From contig JAPYRK010000018.1 of NCBI GenBank assembly GCA_029941115.1, positions 1 through 33,655 on the forward strand: a stretch of 33,655 bases of DNA, in the 5' to 3' direction. A program made the translations under genes and the position numbers. A model generated the notes under the pieces. The model saw nothing but the letters and a program-made list of their open reading frames with translations, was not told the DNA's origin and did no database searches. Within the stretch, counting starts at the first letter, position 1. Every line of letters begins with the position of its first letter. Source of the stretch: Dehalococcoidia bacterium. GTDB lineage: Bacteria; Chloroflexota; Dehalococcoidia; UBA2979. Shown one piece after another: positions 1-7,888 of this stretch.

Positions 1-58
1 CGAACCTCCGACCTCTTGCGTGTCGAGCAAGCGCTCTAACCAACTGAGCTAATCACCC
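1..58 (-). tRNA. tRNA-Val (GAC), 3' part cut off by the window edge
   Basis: On the minus strand the acceptor 5' strand GGGTGAT, D-arm (GCTC/GAGC), anticodon stem CTTGC/GCAAG and the start of the T-arm (GGAGGTTCG) are present. The 7-nt anticodon loop is TCGACAC, so the anticodon is GAC (Val). Position 33, almost always T, reads C. The 3' part of the T-arm and the acceptor lie outside the window, so full pairing cannot be checked. Confidence 0.85.
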
Positions 59-149
59 ACGGGTTCCTATGCTAGCTTAACTTCTCTGAAATTGCGAAGT
101 GGGTAATCTGTAATTGCTTTTTAAGACATTGAAGGAATAGACTTACTCT

Positions 150-224
150 GGGCCTCTAGCTCAGTGGTAGAGCAACGGACTCTTAATCCGCAGGTCGTGG
201 GTTCGACCCCCACGGGGCCCACCA
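150..224 (+). tRNA. tRNA-Lys (CTT)
   Basis: A complete cloverleaf is visible. The acceptor GGGCCTC pairs with GGGGCCC with one G-T wobble, the D-stem is GCTC/GAGC, and the T-arm is GTGGG/CCCAC around TTCGACC. The anticodon loop CTCTTAA gives CTT (Lys, codon AAG). The anticodon stem has an A-C mismatch at its base (27-43). CCA is encoded (222-224). A strong terminator follows 42 nt downstream. Confidence 0.95.
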
Positions 225-265
225 TTAGTGCCTCAATGCCTTTATGTACCAAGGCAAAGAAGAAA

Positions 266-293
266 CCCCTGACTAGCAGGGGCTTTTCTCTTT
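266..293 (+). terminator. Rho-independent terminator after tRNA-Lys
   Basis: Perfect 6-bp GC stem CCCCTG (266-271)/CAGGGG (277-282) with loop ACTAG, followed by the T-rich tract CTTTTCTCTTT. It is placed to end the tRNA-Lys transcript before the opposing nitroreductase gene. Confidence 0.8.
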
Positions 294-367
294 ATGGCTA
301 AAGGTGGCAATTACGTGGTAATTTCTAAAAAACTTCTCCGTTTAAGCCATCAAGAATTGCTCCATTG

Positions 368-1012
368 CTAATCAGACCATCGATCAAAGCGTAAAATCTC
401 TTCTATAGGCTTTCTCGTTACTGGCCCAAATTTACCCAGTGGGTAGCCCACTGGAATAAGGCAATATGCATGCATGGAGTCTGGCAGGTTGAGCACTTTC
501 GCGACAGCCTCAGGGTTGGTCAAAGCTAGGGTTGTTGGCGCAGCACCCAACTCCAGTGCTCTCGCCGCAAGCAATAAATTTTGTATGCCGGGCCAAATAG
601 ATCCATTACCACCTGCGATCATTGCGGGCGTTGGTTTATCGCCAAAATCCATACAAGCAATAATCAGGGCAGGTATTTCGTGCATGTGTTCGTTTTGCCA
701 AAGTACTGCTTCGTACATGCGTTGTCGTTTATCTGCAGGATGGTGGGAAAGACTGCCAGGATTGTCAACGAAGCGTGCCATGTATTTTTCTACAATCGTT
801 TTATTTAACGCCGCCAGTTGTACCTTTGTTTCTGGGTCTCGCACGACAATCCAGCGAGCTCCTTGGGTATTAGATCCTGATGGTGCTTGGTTTGCTGCAC
901 TCACAAGCTTGATCAAATGTTCTTCGGGTACTTCTTTCGTGTCTAACTTGCGCATTGCTCGGCAGTTGTACATGGTCTCAAATAGACCTACTTCGGTGAT
1001 TTCTTCGAGCAT
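368..1012 (-). CDS. Nitroreductase-family flavoprotein
   Basis: About 214 aa, the usual single-domain nitroreductase size. These are FMN-dependent, NAD(P)H-using oxidoreductases of the cytoplasm that reduce nitro groups, quinones, enones or related substrates. The N-terminus has the family pattern of an Arg pair near CRAMRKLD, then APSGSNTQGARWIVV (FMN phosphate and ring contacts). The C-terminal half has GIQNLLLAARALELGAAPTT, corresponding to the conserved 'qNllLAA.alGLg' dimer and flavin segment, and an IPVGYP motif near the end. I start at the ATG at 1012, which has GAAAGGGA about 6 nt upstream. A TTG five codons earlier (1027) is also in frame but sits inside that ribosome-binding site. 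The gene is convergent with tRNA-Lys. The substrate cannot be read from sequence. Confidence 0.9.
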   Translation of the reverse strand: MLEEITEVGLFETMYNCRAMRKLDTKEVPEEHLIKLVSAANQAPSGSNTQGARWIVVRDPETKVQLAALNKTIVEKYMARFVDNPGSLSHHPADKRQRMYEAVLWQNEHMHEIPALIIACMDFGDKPTPAMIAGGNGSIWPGIQNLLLAARALELGAAPTTLALTNPEAVAKVLNLPDSMHAYCLIPVGYPLGKFGPVTRKPIEEILRFDRWSD

Positions 1013-1130
1013 ATGTTTCCCTTTCAACTTAGGTTTTATTTTCTATTGGCGACTCGTTATTAGCGCCAAAGTTAGCAGAACTAGATACTAAATAGGTGCC
1101 AATTTCCTGAAATCTCCTAACTAACCTGTT

Positions 1131-1160
1131 TTGAAAATCTCACTTCGTGATGGCTATAAT
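1131..1160 (+). promoter_or_regulatory. Probable sigma-70-type promoter for the 1312 gene
   Basis: TTGAAA (1131-1136) and TATAAT (1155-1160) are separated by 18 bp, a near-consensus -35/-10 pair. It would give a leader of about 145 nt before the ATG at 1312. I see no strong structure or credible peptide in that leader. A 15-codon ORF from 1200 lacks a ribosome-binding site. Confidence 0.5.
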
Positions 1161-1311
1161 TAAGCCCACGGGTGCGATAGAACTTAGAGATTTATATACA
1201 TGGGATTCTGTCCAGTCGTTGAAAGCGAAATCCTAGCATGTCGATGAGAAAATGACATCACCTATAACTAAACTCTGAATCGCGGGCAACGCATGGTAGA
1301 GTGGTTGCGTT

Positions 1312-1698
1312 ATGTATCAGATCGCATTAATTCTTCACATCATTTCCGGACTTGGTATTGGATATGTTGTGGCCTACGGGGCGTTCGTGATCGAACCAGG
1401 GAAAATAAGCTCACAATTCAAAATAAACTTAAACCTACTTGCACCATTAGGTCTGCTTTCGGTAGCTAGTGCAACTTGGTTGGTAAATCTTGTTGGCTAC
1501 AGTCATTCTCAGCTTTGGATCATGCTTTCCTACATCCTTTGGGTAGTTCTTATTCTTATTAACGAGATTGCAGTACGCCGCAAATACAGGACCGCACTTT
1601 CACAAACTCCTCCAAACCTGAACGTATCCAGAGAGTACGTAATGATGTTCGTAGTCTTTATTTTGCTACTCGGGCTGATGATTATTAAACCATCCTAA
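1312..1698 (+). CDS. Small integral membrane protein (four predicted segments)
   Basis: 128 aa. Four hydrophobic stretches can be drawn at roughly residues 3-26, 40-62, 66-86 and 108-126, with a short basic loop (RRKYR) near 90. The first segment begins LHIISGLGIGYVV, like small DUF2269/CopD-type membrane proteins, but the resemblance is weak and I assign no function. The ATG at 1312 has no clear Shine-Dalgarno sequence. It stands alone behind the promoter at 1131-1160. Another small membrane protein follows 200 bp downstream, so the two may be related in role. Confidence 0.6.
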   Translation: MYQIALILHIISGLGIGYVVAYGAFVIEPGKISSQFKINLNLLAPLGLLSVASATWLVNLVGYSHSQLWIMLSYILWVVLILINEIAVRRKYRTALSQTPPNLNVSREYVMMFVVFILLLGLMIIKPS

Positions 1699-1899
1699 GT
1701 GGATTTTTGGCGTCGAGTGTCGGGTGGCGGTGCTCCGGCTATGCGTCTTTTTGGTGGAGTCTTCTGGGCAATATTTCTAAGATTTCGTGAACGTGGTACT
1801 TGACTCTGATACTTATGTTTGTGGTACTGTAAGCTGGTAATTTCATGTGTGGCCTAAGGGCCACGGACGTGCGGCCCGGGGCTAGAAAGCTGGAGAAGT

Positions 1900-2433
1900 A
1901 TGAAATCGAACACGATCACGGGAAGCTTTTTCCTCCTGGCAGGTCTGGGACCGCTGGTTGTCTACATCCTGTTAGGTGGTGTGTTAGACGTCCTGTCTAC
2001 GTTACAAACGGAGCTGATTGCGAGTTGGATCTTATTGTCCGTCCCAATTGCTTTTATGCGAACCAAGGACACTATGCCGACTGGTATAGGTAAGGAAATG
2101 GCGCAGATCGGCCTGCTTATATTAGTGATTTCCACGGCCGGAGGAATGGTTGCTGACTCATTCGCATCCGTAGGAAATATGGGCGGACGGGAAGCCGTCG
2201 GACGACTCACTTGGGCATCTATGTTTCTTGGCCTAGCTTTTACTGGCTTCGGTTATTATCTTCAAGAATTTTTTAACAGAATACTTTCGGGATTGCTCGC
2301 ACTCTTAGGTTGTATCGGATTCTTGGCCATTGGTATTGGTGGCGTGGCTGACGACGCTAGCGGAGAGATGATTTGGCCACTCTTTATGCTTATTATGTTA
2401 GTACTTGGAGTGACAACTCTTCGCAGAGCATAA
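1900..2433 (+). CDS. Hypothetical polytopic membrane protein
   Basis: 177 aa, with hydrophobic segments near residues 7-28, 40-54, 67-88, 103-121, 127-147 and 157-173, so five or six membrane passes. The short polar loops contain no catalytic motif I recognise. GGAGAAG lies a few bases before the ATG at 1900. The 5' leader is unusually GC-rich for this region and has a perfect small hairpin (GTGGCC-TAAG-GGCCAC, 1849-1864) about 36 nt before the start. The gene ends in a strong terminator at 2464-2490. The family is unknown. Confidence 0.6.
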   Translation: MKSNTITGSFFLLAGLGPLVVYILLGGVLDVLSTLQTELIASWILLSVPIAFMRTKDTMPTGIGKEMAQIGLLILVISTAGGMVADSFASVGNMGGREAVGRLTWASMFLGLAFTGFGYYLQEFFNRILSGLLALLGCIGFLAIGIGGVADDASGEMIWPLFMLIMLVLGVTTLRRA

Positions 2434-2463
2434 TAGTTGTTTGGTCTTAATCGATCGAAAAAA

Positions 2464-2490
2464 GCCCGGGTCTTCGCACCCGGGCTTTTA
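2464..2490 (+). terminator. Strong intrinsic terminator, potentially bidirectional
   Basis: 8-bp perfect GC stem GCCCGGGT (2464-2471)/ACCCGGGC (2478-2485), loop CTTCGC, followed by TTTTA and preceded by a run of six A. It separates the membrane-protein gene from the AOR operon. Confidence 0.85.
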
Positions 2491-2499
2491 TGTACACTG

Positions 2500-2541
2500 G
2501 ATGTATGAGGGTCGTTCGTTCGACTCCCAGAAAGCCGCCAA
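2500..2541 (+). other. Possible tRNA 3'-end remnant
   Basis: GTTCGTTCGACTCCCAG followed by AAAGCCGCCA resembles a T-loop, the 3' strand of a T-stem and a CCA-ended acceptor strand. No matching D-arm, anticodon arm or 5' acceptor lies upstream, so this is not a functional tRNA. A tRNA fragment such as an old integration scar is possible. Chance similarity is equally plausible. Confidence 0.2.
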
Positions 2542-2627
2542 TATAAATGTATTCCCTTGTTGTGTATAGGATAAAGAAGAGATCAAACTTAACAGGTTCG
2601 ATTTCGCCAAAATCCTTGAGTTCTTTG

Positions 2628-2633
2628 TATACT
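2628..2633 (+). promoter_or_regulatory. Candidate -10 box (TATACT) for the AOR operon
   Basis: TATACT lies 47 bp before the AOR start codon. No convincing -35 hexamer sits at the right distance. The same hexamer occurs at 5441-5446, 36 bp before the copper amine oxidase start. Confidence 0.3.
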
Positions 2634-2679
2634 GTGTGGACATCAATCAATTGATGTGTGTGTGCCGAAGGAGAGAAGT

Positions 2680-4485
2680 ATGAAATTGGGTGGTTACGCA
2701 AATCGAGTTGCCAGAGTTGATCTAAGTTCTGGTGAGATTGCTTACGAAGAAATTAACGAGGAAGATGCACGACTTTATATAGGAGCACGTGGGCTGGGGG
2801 TAAAGTACCTTTTCGATAACGGACCCACGGTTGAGTCGGATAGTCCCGACAATATGCTTGCGTTTATGAACGGCCCATTGACCGGCTCTCAGGCGACTAT
2901 GAGTGGACGTTTGGCAGTTGTGACCAAGTCACCATTGACGCAAACCATAACGGACAGTCATATAGGGGGATGGAGCGCTGCAAGATTACGTTGGTCCGGA
3001 TTCGATGGACTGCTCTTTGTCGGTAAGTCCGACAAGCCGGTATACGCTTATGTAGAAGATGGTACGGTGGAATTGCGCCCTGCAGATGACCTCTGGGGTG
3101 AAGGAGTTCATTCGACTGTTGAAAAATTACGAGACAGATATGGCTCGCCGCTATCCGTGATGACCATTGGTCAGGCCGGAGAGAATGGCGTGAGATTCGC
3201 GTCCATCATTAATGAGGACGACCGAGCGGCTGGCAGGGGCGGGACCGGCGCGGTTGCTGGTTTTAAGAATTTAAAGGCGGTTGTAATCAAGGCTGAAGAA
3301 GCCATGCCTCGTCCTCAGGATAGAGAAAAGTGGCGGACCGCTCATCAACGAGCCTTGAAGACTATTCTTGATAGTGAAGTTCTCGCTCCACGTACGGGAG
3401 GCCTTTCTATTTATGGGACTAATGTCCTTATGAACCCGGTGAACGCCCTAGGTGGTGTGGGAGTGCGAAATTCGCAAGAAACTCAATATGATGCGGCTGA
3501 GAAAATCAGCGGAGAGACTGTTCGAGAGACATTACTTTCAAGTGATCCCACTTGTCATGCCTGTCCAGTTGCGTGCAAGATCGAGGTAGAAATTAAGGAC
3601 GGTCCTTACGCTGGACTAAAGATGGAATCTCTTGAGTACGAGCCTGCTTGGGCTCTTGGCGCAAATTGCGATAACGACGACCCTCGTGTTATAGCAAAAT
3701 TGATCGATCAATGTAACGACTATGGTATGGACGCTATTGAGCTTGGTAACGTTATTTCCATGTATATGGAGGCAACTCAACGCGAATACGTAACTGGAGC
3801 TGGACTTGGTTGGGGTGATACTGAGGGTATGGTTGAAACAGCAGAACAAATTGCCCTTCGGTCTGGTATAGGAGACCAGCTGGCGGAGGGAACTACGCGC
3901 GGAGCCGATAAATTTGGGCATCCGGAAATAGCGATGGCGGTCAAAGGCCAGGCAGTTCCCGCCTATGACCCCAGGGCTCTGAAAGGTGAGGCGCTTGGGT
4001 ACGCAACTAGCAACCGGGGAGCCTGTCATTTGAGGGGCTATACTCCTGCATCAGAAGTACTCGGTATCCCAGTGAAGACCGATCCTCTGGCGTGGGAGGG
4101 AAAAGGCGAACTACTAAAGATCTTCCAGGACTTACATGCGTTCAGTGACTCACTTGACCTGTGTAAATTTTCGGCATTTTCCGAGGGCGCCGAAGAGTAT
4201 GCGGCTCAATATGAGGCGCTAGTGGGTCAACCAATCACGGCAGACGAGGTGATGACTGTTGGAGAACGAGTCTATAACCTTGAGCGCCACTATAACAACC
4301 TATGCGGGTTTGATGGATCAGATGATTCGTTGCCTGAACGATATTTAACAGAGACTGGTTCTGGCCCTGCAAGTGAATCAGTCGTTGAACTTGATGAAAT
4401 GAAGGCTGAATATTATGCAGCGCGAGGCTGGGAGGATGGAGTTGTACCTAATTCTAAGCTGCGCGCATTGGAGATTATCAGTTAG
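2680..4485 (+). CDS. Aldehyde ferredoxin oxidoreductase family (tungsto-bispterin enzyme)
   Basis: 601 aa, full length for the AOR family. These enzymes oxidise aldehydes to carboxylic acids with ferredoxin as electron acceptor, using a tungsten (or molybdenum) bis-pterin cofactor and one [4Fe-4S] cluster in the cytoplasm. The N-terminal domain starts GGYANRVARVDLSSGEI and continues with GARGLGVKYL and DSHIGGWSAARLRWSGFDG, typical pterin-cradle segments. The cluster ligands are visible as C292-x2-C295-x3-C299 (CHACPVAC) and C495 (DLCKFS), matching the CxxCxxxC...C spacing of archaeal AOR. NRGACHLRGY and YGMDAIELGN are the conserved pterin-contacting stretches. The ATG at 2680 is chosen over an in-frame start at 2656 because GAAGGAGAG precedes it. 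A MoaD-like gene follows after 26 bp. The exact aldehyde is unknown. Confidence 0.95.
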   Translation: MKLGGYANRVARVDLSSGEIAYEEINEEDARLYIGARGLGVKYLFDNGPTVESDSPDNMLAFMNGPLTGSQATMSGRLAVVTKSPLTQTITDSHIGGWSAARLRWSGFDGLLFVGKSDKPVYAYVEDGTVELRPADDLWGEGVHSTVEKLRDRYGSPLSVMTIGQAGENGVRFASIINEDDRAAGRGGTGAVAGFKNLKAVVIKAEEAMPRPQDREKWRTAHQRALKTILDSEVLAPRTGGLSIYGTNVLMNPVNALGGVGVRNSQETQYDAAEKISGETVRETLLSSDPTCHACPVACKIEVEIKDGPYAGLKMESLEYEPAWALGANCDNDDPRVIAKLIDQCNDYGMDAIELGNVISMYMEATQREYVTGAGLGWGDTEGMVETAEQIALRSGIGDQLAEGTTRGADKFGHPEIAMAVKGQAVPAYDPRALKGEALGYATSNRGACHLRGYTPASEVLGIPVKTDPLAWEGKGELLKIFQDLHAFSDSLDLCKFSAFSEGAEEYAAQYEALVGQPITADEVMTVGERVYNLERHYNNLCGFDGSDDSLPERYLTETGSGPASESVVELDEMKAEYYAARGWEDGVVPNSKLRALEIIS

Positions 4486-4511
4486 TCAGTATTTGGGGTG
4501 GCTATCCAAGT

Positions 4512-5072
4512 ATGGTTGAGGTGAAGTTTTATGCAACACTCCGTGAACTAATTGACGGGAACAAAAGCGTTTCCGTAGAGGGAGCGGTGACGGTTTCGGG
4601 TCTCTTGGAGAACCTTATCGAGAGATACCCCAACCTTCAAGGCGGCATATTCGACGAGGATGGAAATATCCGATCTTTCGTTGCTGTCATGGTGAATGGA
4701 CGGGATATAAGACATTTAGAGGGTATCGACACTGCTTTGCAGGGGGGCGATACCTTGGATATTTTTCCTCCAGTTGCTGGAGGTTCGCAATCTGAATCGA
4801 TGGCTACAAGTGTTTCCATTAGGGGTCTTCCGGAGTGGTTGATCAGAGAGTACTTTGTAGAGCTAGGAGGTGCAGTGCCGGACAAGACCCAGCCTCTAAA
4901 TCAGATAGTAAGTGATCGTTGGTCAGTTACTTGGAGCCAGCAGAAGGTCAAGATTAAAGGAAGTTCCGGAATGGGCCTAACTCAGTTTGACATTGTTATC
5001 GAAGGAACTCACGAGTCACCGCAGCAAATTATGGAATTGTTCATGAAGAAAGCCCAGCGCGGCGGCGGCTAA
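4512..5072 (+). CDS. MoaD/ThiS-like sulfur-carrier protein with a C-terminal extra domain
   Basis: 186 aa, about twice a normal MoaD. Residues 1-95 form a ubiquitin-like MoaD domain (VEVKFYATLREL at the start, DIFPPVAGG at its end). In true MoaD that Gly-Gly is the free C-terminus, which is thiocarboxylated and donates sulfur to molybdopterin. Here about 90 residues follow (SIRGLPEWLIREYFVELGG onward). This layout matches 'MoaD-related' two-domain proteins such as one known from Thermus, whose C-terminal part is DUF1952; I infer that assignment from architecture. The protein itself ends in RGGG, so a second Gly-Gly is terminal. Lying 26 bp behind the AOR gene, it probably serves tungstopterin synthesis for that enzyme. 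The ribosome-binding site is weak. Confidence 0.8.
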   Translation: MVEVKFYATLRELIDGNKSVSVEGAVTVSGLLENLIERYPNLQGGIFDEDGNIRSFVAVMVNGRDIRHLEGIDTALQGGDTLDIFPPVAGGSQSESMATSVSIRGLPEWLIREYFVELGGAVPDKTQPLNQIVSDRWSVTWSQQKVKIKGSSGMGLTQFDIVIEGTHESPQQIMELFMKKAQRGGG

Positions 5073-5481
5073 ATATATGAATGGCTAAATGCCCTGCCAA
5101 GTTATAAAAACCTTGAGAGACTTTAGATCAAAACTGCTGTCACTTGTTCTATTTTCTCGAAGAACAGACGAGCAAACACATGATAGTTAACTTGCTTGGT
5201 TTTCAATTTGCCCTTAAATGCTAAGGGTTTCGGCCTACCCCATCAACGGAACGGTGACGGGTGGCAATACCGGATTCGATACTACCGAAGATAAGATACA
5301 AAAATTACTAGTGGACTAATTTTCGGAATCGGTGTGACTCGTGCTCTGAGTCGTAATAAGCACTAATAAAAATCAGAAACTCGCAAAATAGGGATTTGAT
5401 TTACGTAGGGGTGGTTCTCTAAATCTGAGAAGTTTCCATCTATACTAACGATCTGAAGCAAAATTTGATTAGGAGTTTCTA
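5073..5481. other. Intergenic gap of 409 bp with a weak terminator and a candidate promoter
   Basis: No ORF with coding character. A 6-bp hairpin CCCTTA-AATGC-TAAGGG (5211-5227) followed by TTTC is the best candidate for the end of the AOR operon. TATACT at 5441-5446 is a candidate -10 for the amine oxidase, with no good -35. Nothing else is recognisable. Confidence 0.4.
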
Positions 5482-7446
5482 ATGGTAGTAAGTGACAAAG
5501 TTAAGCAGACCGTGTCAGAGGAAATCGCAAGGCATCCGTTAGATCCTCTATCAGTCGAAGAGATTGATCGTGCGGTCGCCATCGTAAACGAAGAGGCGGA
5601 CCTCGGAGATCGCCTTCTGTTCGAAACTATCACTCTGAGCGAACCTGAAAAGGATCTTGTGCTCAACTATCAGTCTGACGACTTTGTCCCTCGAGAAGCG
5701 TTCATTGTTGTGCTGAATCCGGAAAATGGTGAAGTCCACGAACTTCTGGTTTCACTCGATAATAATCAGCTGATTGAATCTGAACACATTCCTGGCGTTC
5801 AGCCGTCATTCATATTCGGCGATCACGAAACAAACTTCCTCCAATTCGATCAGAAAATTAAGTCCGACCCGAGAGTTATTGAAGCTCTCAACAAGCGAGG
5901 GATAACCAACTCCGAACTAGTGATGATCGACCCGTGGCCAATTTCAAATTTTGGAAATGAAGAGGAATTGGGAAAGCGTCTCGCCATCGGTAGATGCTGG
6001 CTAAGAACCGAGGCGACGGATAATGGATATGCAAAGCCGATTGAAGGCTTGTCAATTATTATTGATCTGAACAAAAGTGAAGTCTTCGAGATTCAAGATT
6101 TCGGCGTTGTTCCGATACCTCCCGAGGATGGTAATTATGCGGCACGATATCAGGAGTCATTCCGAACCGATCTGAAACCAATTGAAATTACTCAACCTGA
6201 AGGACCAAGTTTTACGGTCACTGGGAACGAAGTGAAGTGGCAGAAATGGCAGCTTCGTGTTGGATATACGCCACGAGAGGGACTGGTAATTCATAACGTG
6301 ACGTATGAGGATCAGGGTAAAATCCGTCCCATCCTCTACCGCGGAGCATTATCTGAAATGGTCGTCCCCTACGGTGATCCCACAAGCGATCACTATAAAA
6401 AACAGGTGTTTGACTCGGGTGAGGTGGGCATTGGTAAGTGCGCAAATTCACTTGAACTCGGTTGCGATTGCTTGGGAGAAATCTACTACTTCGACGTCTC
6501 CCTATATGACATCACCGGAAAAGCTCATACGCAGAAAAATGTGGTTTGTATGCATGAGGAGGACTTTGGAGTACTGTGGAAGCATACTGACGCACGAATA
6601 GGTGAAACTGAGGTTCGTCGTTCGAGGCGACTCGTCATATCTTTTTTCACAACTGTTGGCAATTATGAATATGGATTCTTTTGGTACTTTTACCAAGACG
6701 GAAGCATCGAGTACGAAGTAAAACTCACAGGCATCGTAAATTCTTCAGCAGTTCCACCGGGAGTCAAACCAAAGAATGGTACGTTGGTAGCACCGCAGGT
6801 GGTGGCACATAACCATCAACACTACTTTAACGTTCGGCTCGACATGATGGTCGACGGACTGCAAAATTCAGTCTATGAAGTTGATACTGTGCGCGACCCA
6901 ATTAGTGACGAAAATCCCCACGGAAACGCCTTCTCGGTTAAGAAGACCCTTTTGACTCAAGAAAACGACTTCCCACGAAAGATAGATCCTTTTGCTGCGC
7001 GCTACTGGACAGTGGCGAATCACTCCAGCCAGAACTACATGGGTGAATCTGTGAGTTATAAAATTGCCCCCGGTGAGAATGTCCTCCCGTTCCATCATGA
7101 CGACGCAGTCATTATGAAACGAGCGACCTTTATGACTGGACATATGTGGGCCACTGAGTATGACCGCGATGAGATGTTTGCCGCGGGGAATTATCCAAAC
7201 CAACATCCAGGCGGTGACGGACTCCCGAAGTGGATGAGTGGAAATAGAAATCTTGAAGACAAGGACGTAGTGATCTGGTACACGTTCGGCCACAACCATA
7301 TTCCAAGGCTGGAGGACTGGCCGGTAATGCCCGTGGTGTATATGGGGTTTTCAATAAAACCATCTGGCTTTTTTGATCGTAATCCGGCACTCGACGTACC
7401 GCCTTCTGACAATCAGTGCGCTTGCGAGGGAGAGTGTAACTGTTAG
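5482..7446 (+). CDS. Copper-containing primary-amine oxidase (TPQ enzyme)
   Basis: 654 aa. Oxidatively deaminates primary amines to aldehyde, ammonia and hydrogen peroxide. All catalytic features are present: the NYEY motif whose Tyr395 becomes the topaquinone cofactor; the catalytic base Asp311 in FDSGEVGIG; copper ligands His445 and His447 in HNHQHYFNVRLDM and His606 in HNHIPRLEDWPVMP. The CANSLELGCDCLGEI stretch (320-334) is also typical of bacterial and plant members. There is no signal peptide, so it should act in the cytoplasm. An unusual C-terminal tail after the FFDRNPALDVPP signature ends CACEGECNC. The start ATG follows TTAGGAGTTTCTA, a good ribosome-binding site. Its aldehyde product could feed the AOR encoded just upstream, although the 409-bp gap suggests separate transcription. 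Confidence 0.97.
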   Translation: MVVSDKVKQTVSEEIARHPLDPLSVEEIDRAVAIVNEEADLGDRLLFETITLSEPEKDLVLNYQSDDFVPREAFIVVLNPENGEVHELLVSLDNNQLIESEHIPGVQPSFIFGDHETNFLQFDQKIKSDPRVIEALNKRGITNSELVMIDPWPISNFGNEEELGKRLAIGRCWLRTEATDNGYAKPIEGLSIIIDLNKSEVFEIQDFGVVPIPPEDGNYAARYQESFRTDLKPIEITQPEGPSFTVTGNEVKWQKWQLRVGYTPREGLVIHNVTYEDQGKIRPILYRGALSEMVVPYGDPTSDHYKKQVFDSGEVGIGKCANSLELGCDCLGEIYYFDVSLYDITGKAHTQKNVVCMHEEDFGVLWKHTDARIGETEVRRSRRLVISFFTTVGNYEYGFFWYFYQDGSIEYEVKLTGIVNSSAVPPGVKPKNGTLVAPQVVAHNHQHYFNVRLDMMVDGLQNSVYEVDTVRDPISDENPHGNAFSVKKTLLTQENDFPRKIDPFAARYWTVANHSSQNYMGESVSYKIAPGENVLPFHHDDAVIMKRATFMTGHMWATEYDRDEMFAAGNYPNQHPGGDGLPKWMSGNRNLEDKDVVIWYTFGHNHIPRLEDWPVMPVVYMGFSIKPSGFFDRNPALDVPPSDNQCACEGECNC

Positions 7447-7582
7447 AGGCTTTGCTATTGTTTCGTCAGTATTGTCGAGGATTTCTGTGTATGAATAGCC
7501 GTGGCGAATCGGGTTGTCTTCGATAGATCTGATTTACACTGAGGTTATCCATTTATGGATTAGCAACTGGAGGAGTGACATC

Positions 7583-7876
7583 ATGTATTACGGCTCAATA
7601 GCTCAGATGAATGTTAAAGAGGGTCATCGGGATGACTTAGTTAAGCTTTTCGAAGATACCCGTGATACACCCCCAGTGGGTATGGTGGCCTGGTTACTCA
7701 TGCAGCCTGATGAAGAAGAGTACATGCTTGGAGTTGCGGTTTTTGAGAGCAAAGATGCATATGTCGCAAATGCGAACAGACCTGAGCAACATGAGTCATT
7801 TTTACAAATAATGGAGCACTTGGATTCCGAACCTACTTGGACCGATGGTACGTATCTGCTTCAACAAATCCTCTAG
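7583..7876 (+). CDS. Small YciI/ABM-like (dimeric alpha/beta barrel) protein
   Basis: 97 aa from the ATG at 7583, which has GGAGGAGTG 6-8 nt upstream. An in-frame start at 7514 lacks such a site. The pattern YYGSIAQMNVKEGHRDDLVKLF, a mid-chain MLGVAVFESKDAYVANANRPEQHESF and a tryptophan near the end fit the ferredoxin-like fold of antibiotic-biosynthesis monooxygenase/heme-degrading small proteins. Such proteins act as dimers on small aromatic or quinone substrates, but many are uncharacterised. It converges with the ThDP enzyme gene, leaving 12 bp between them. Fold assignment is moderate; function is unknown. Confidence 0.7.
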   Translation: MYYGSIAQMNVKEGHRDDLVKLFEDTRDTPPVGMVAWLLMQPDEEEYMLGVAVFESKDAYVANANRPEQHESFLQIMEHLDSEPTWTDGTYLLQQIL

Positions 7877-7888
7877 AGTTCCAATAAA

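Noticed and set aside
474-1091. Open frame of 205 codons on the plus strand
   Set aside because: Antisense to the nitroreductase gene; Ser/Cys-rich shadow translation with no ribosome-binding site.
1200-1247. 15-codon ORF in the leader of the 1312 gene
   Set aside because: No ribosome-binding site and no attenuator-like structure; indistinguishable from chance.
1845-2093. 82-codon frame overlapping the 1900 gene
   Set aside because: Overlapping shadow frame; the 1900 frame has membrane-protein character and a ribosome-binding site.
3616-4029. 137-codon minus-strand frame
   Set aside because: Fully antisense to conserved AOR coding sequence.
6868-7412. Several minus-strand frames
   Set aside because: Antisense to the catalytic C-terminal half of the copper amine oxidase.
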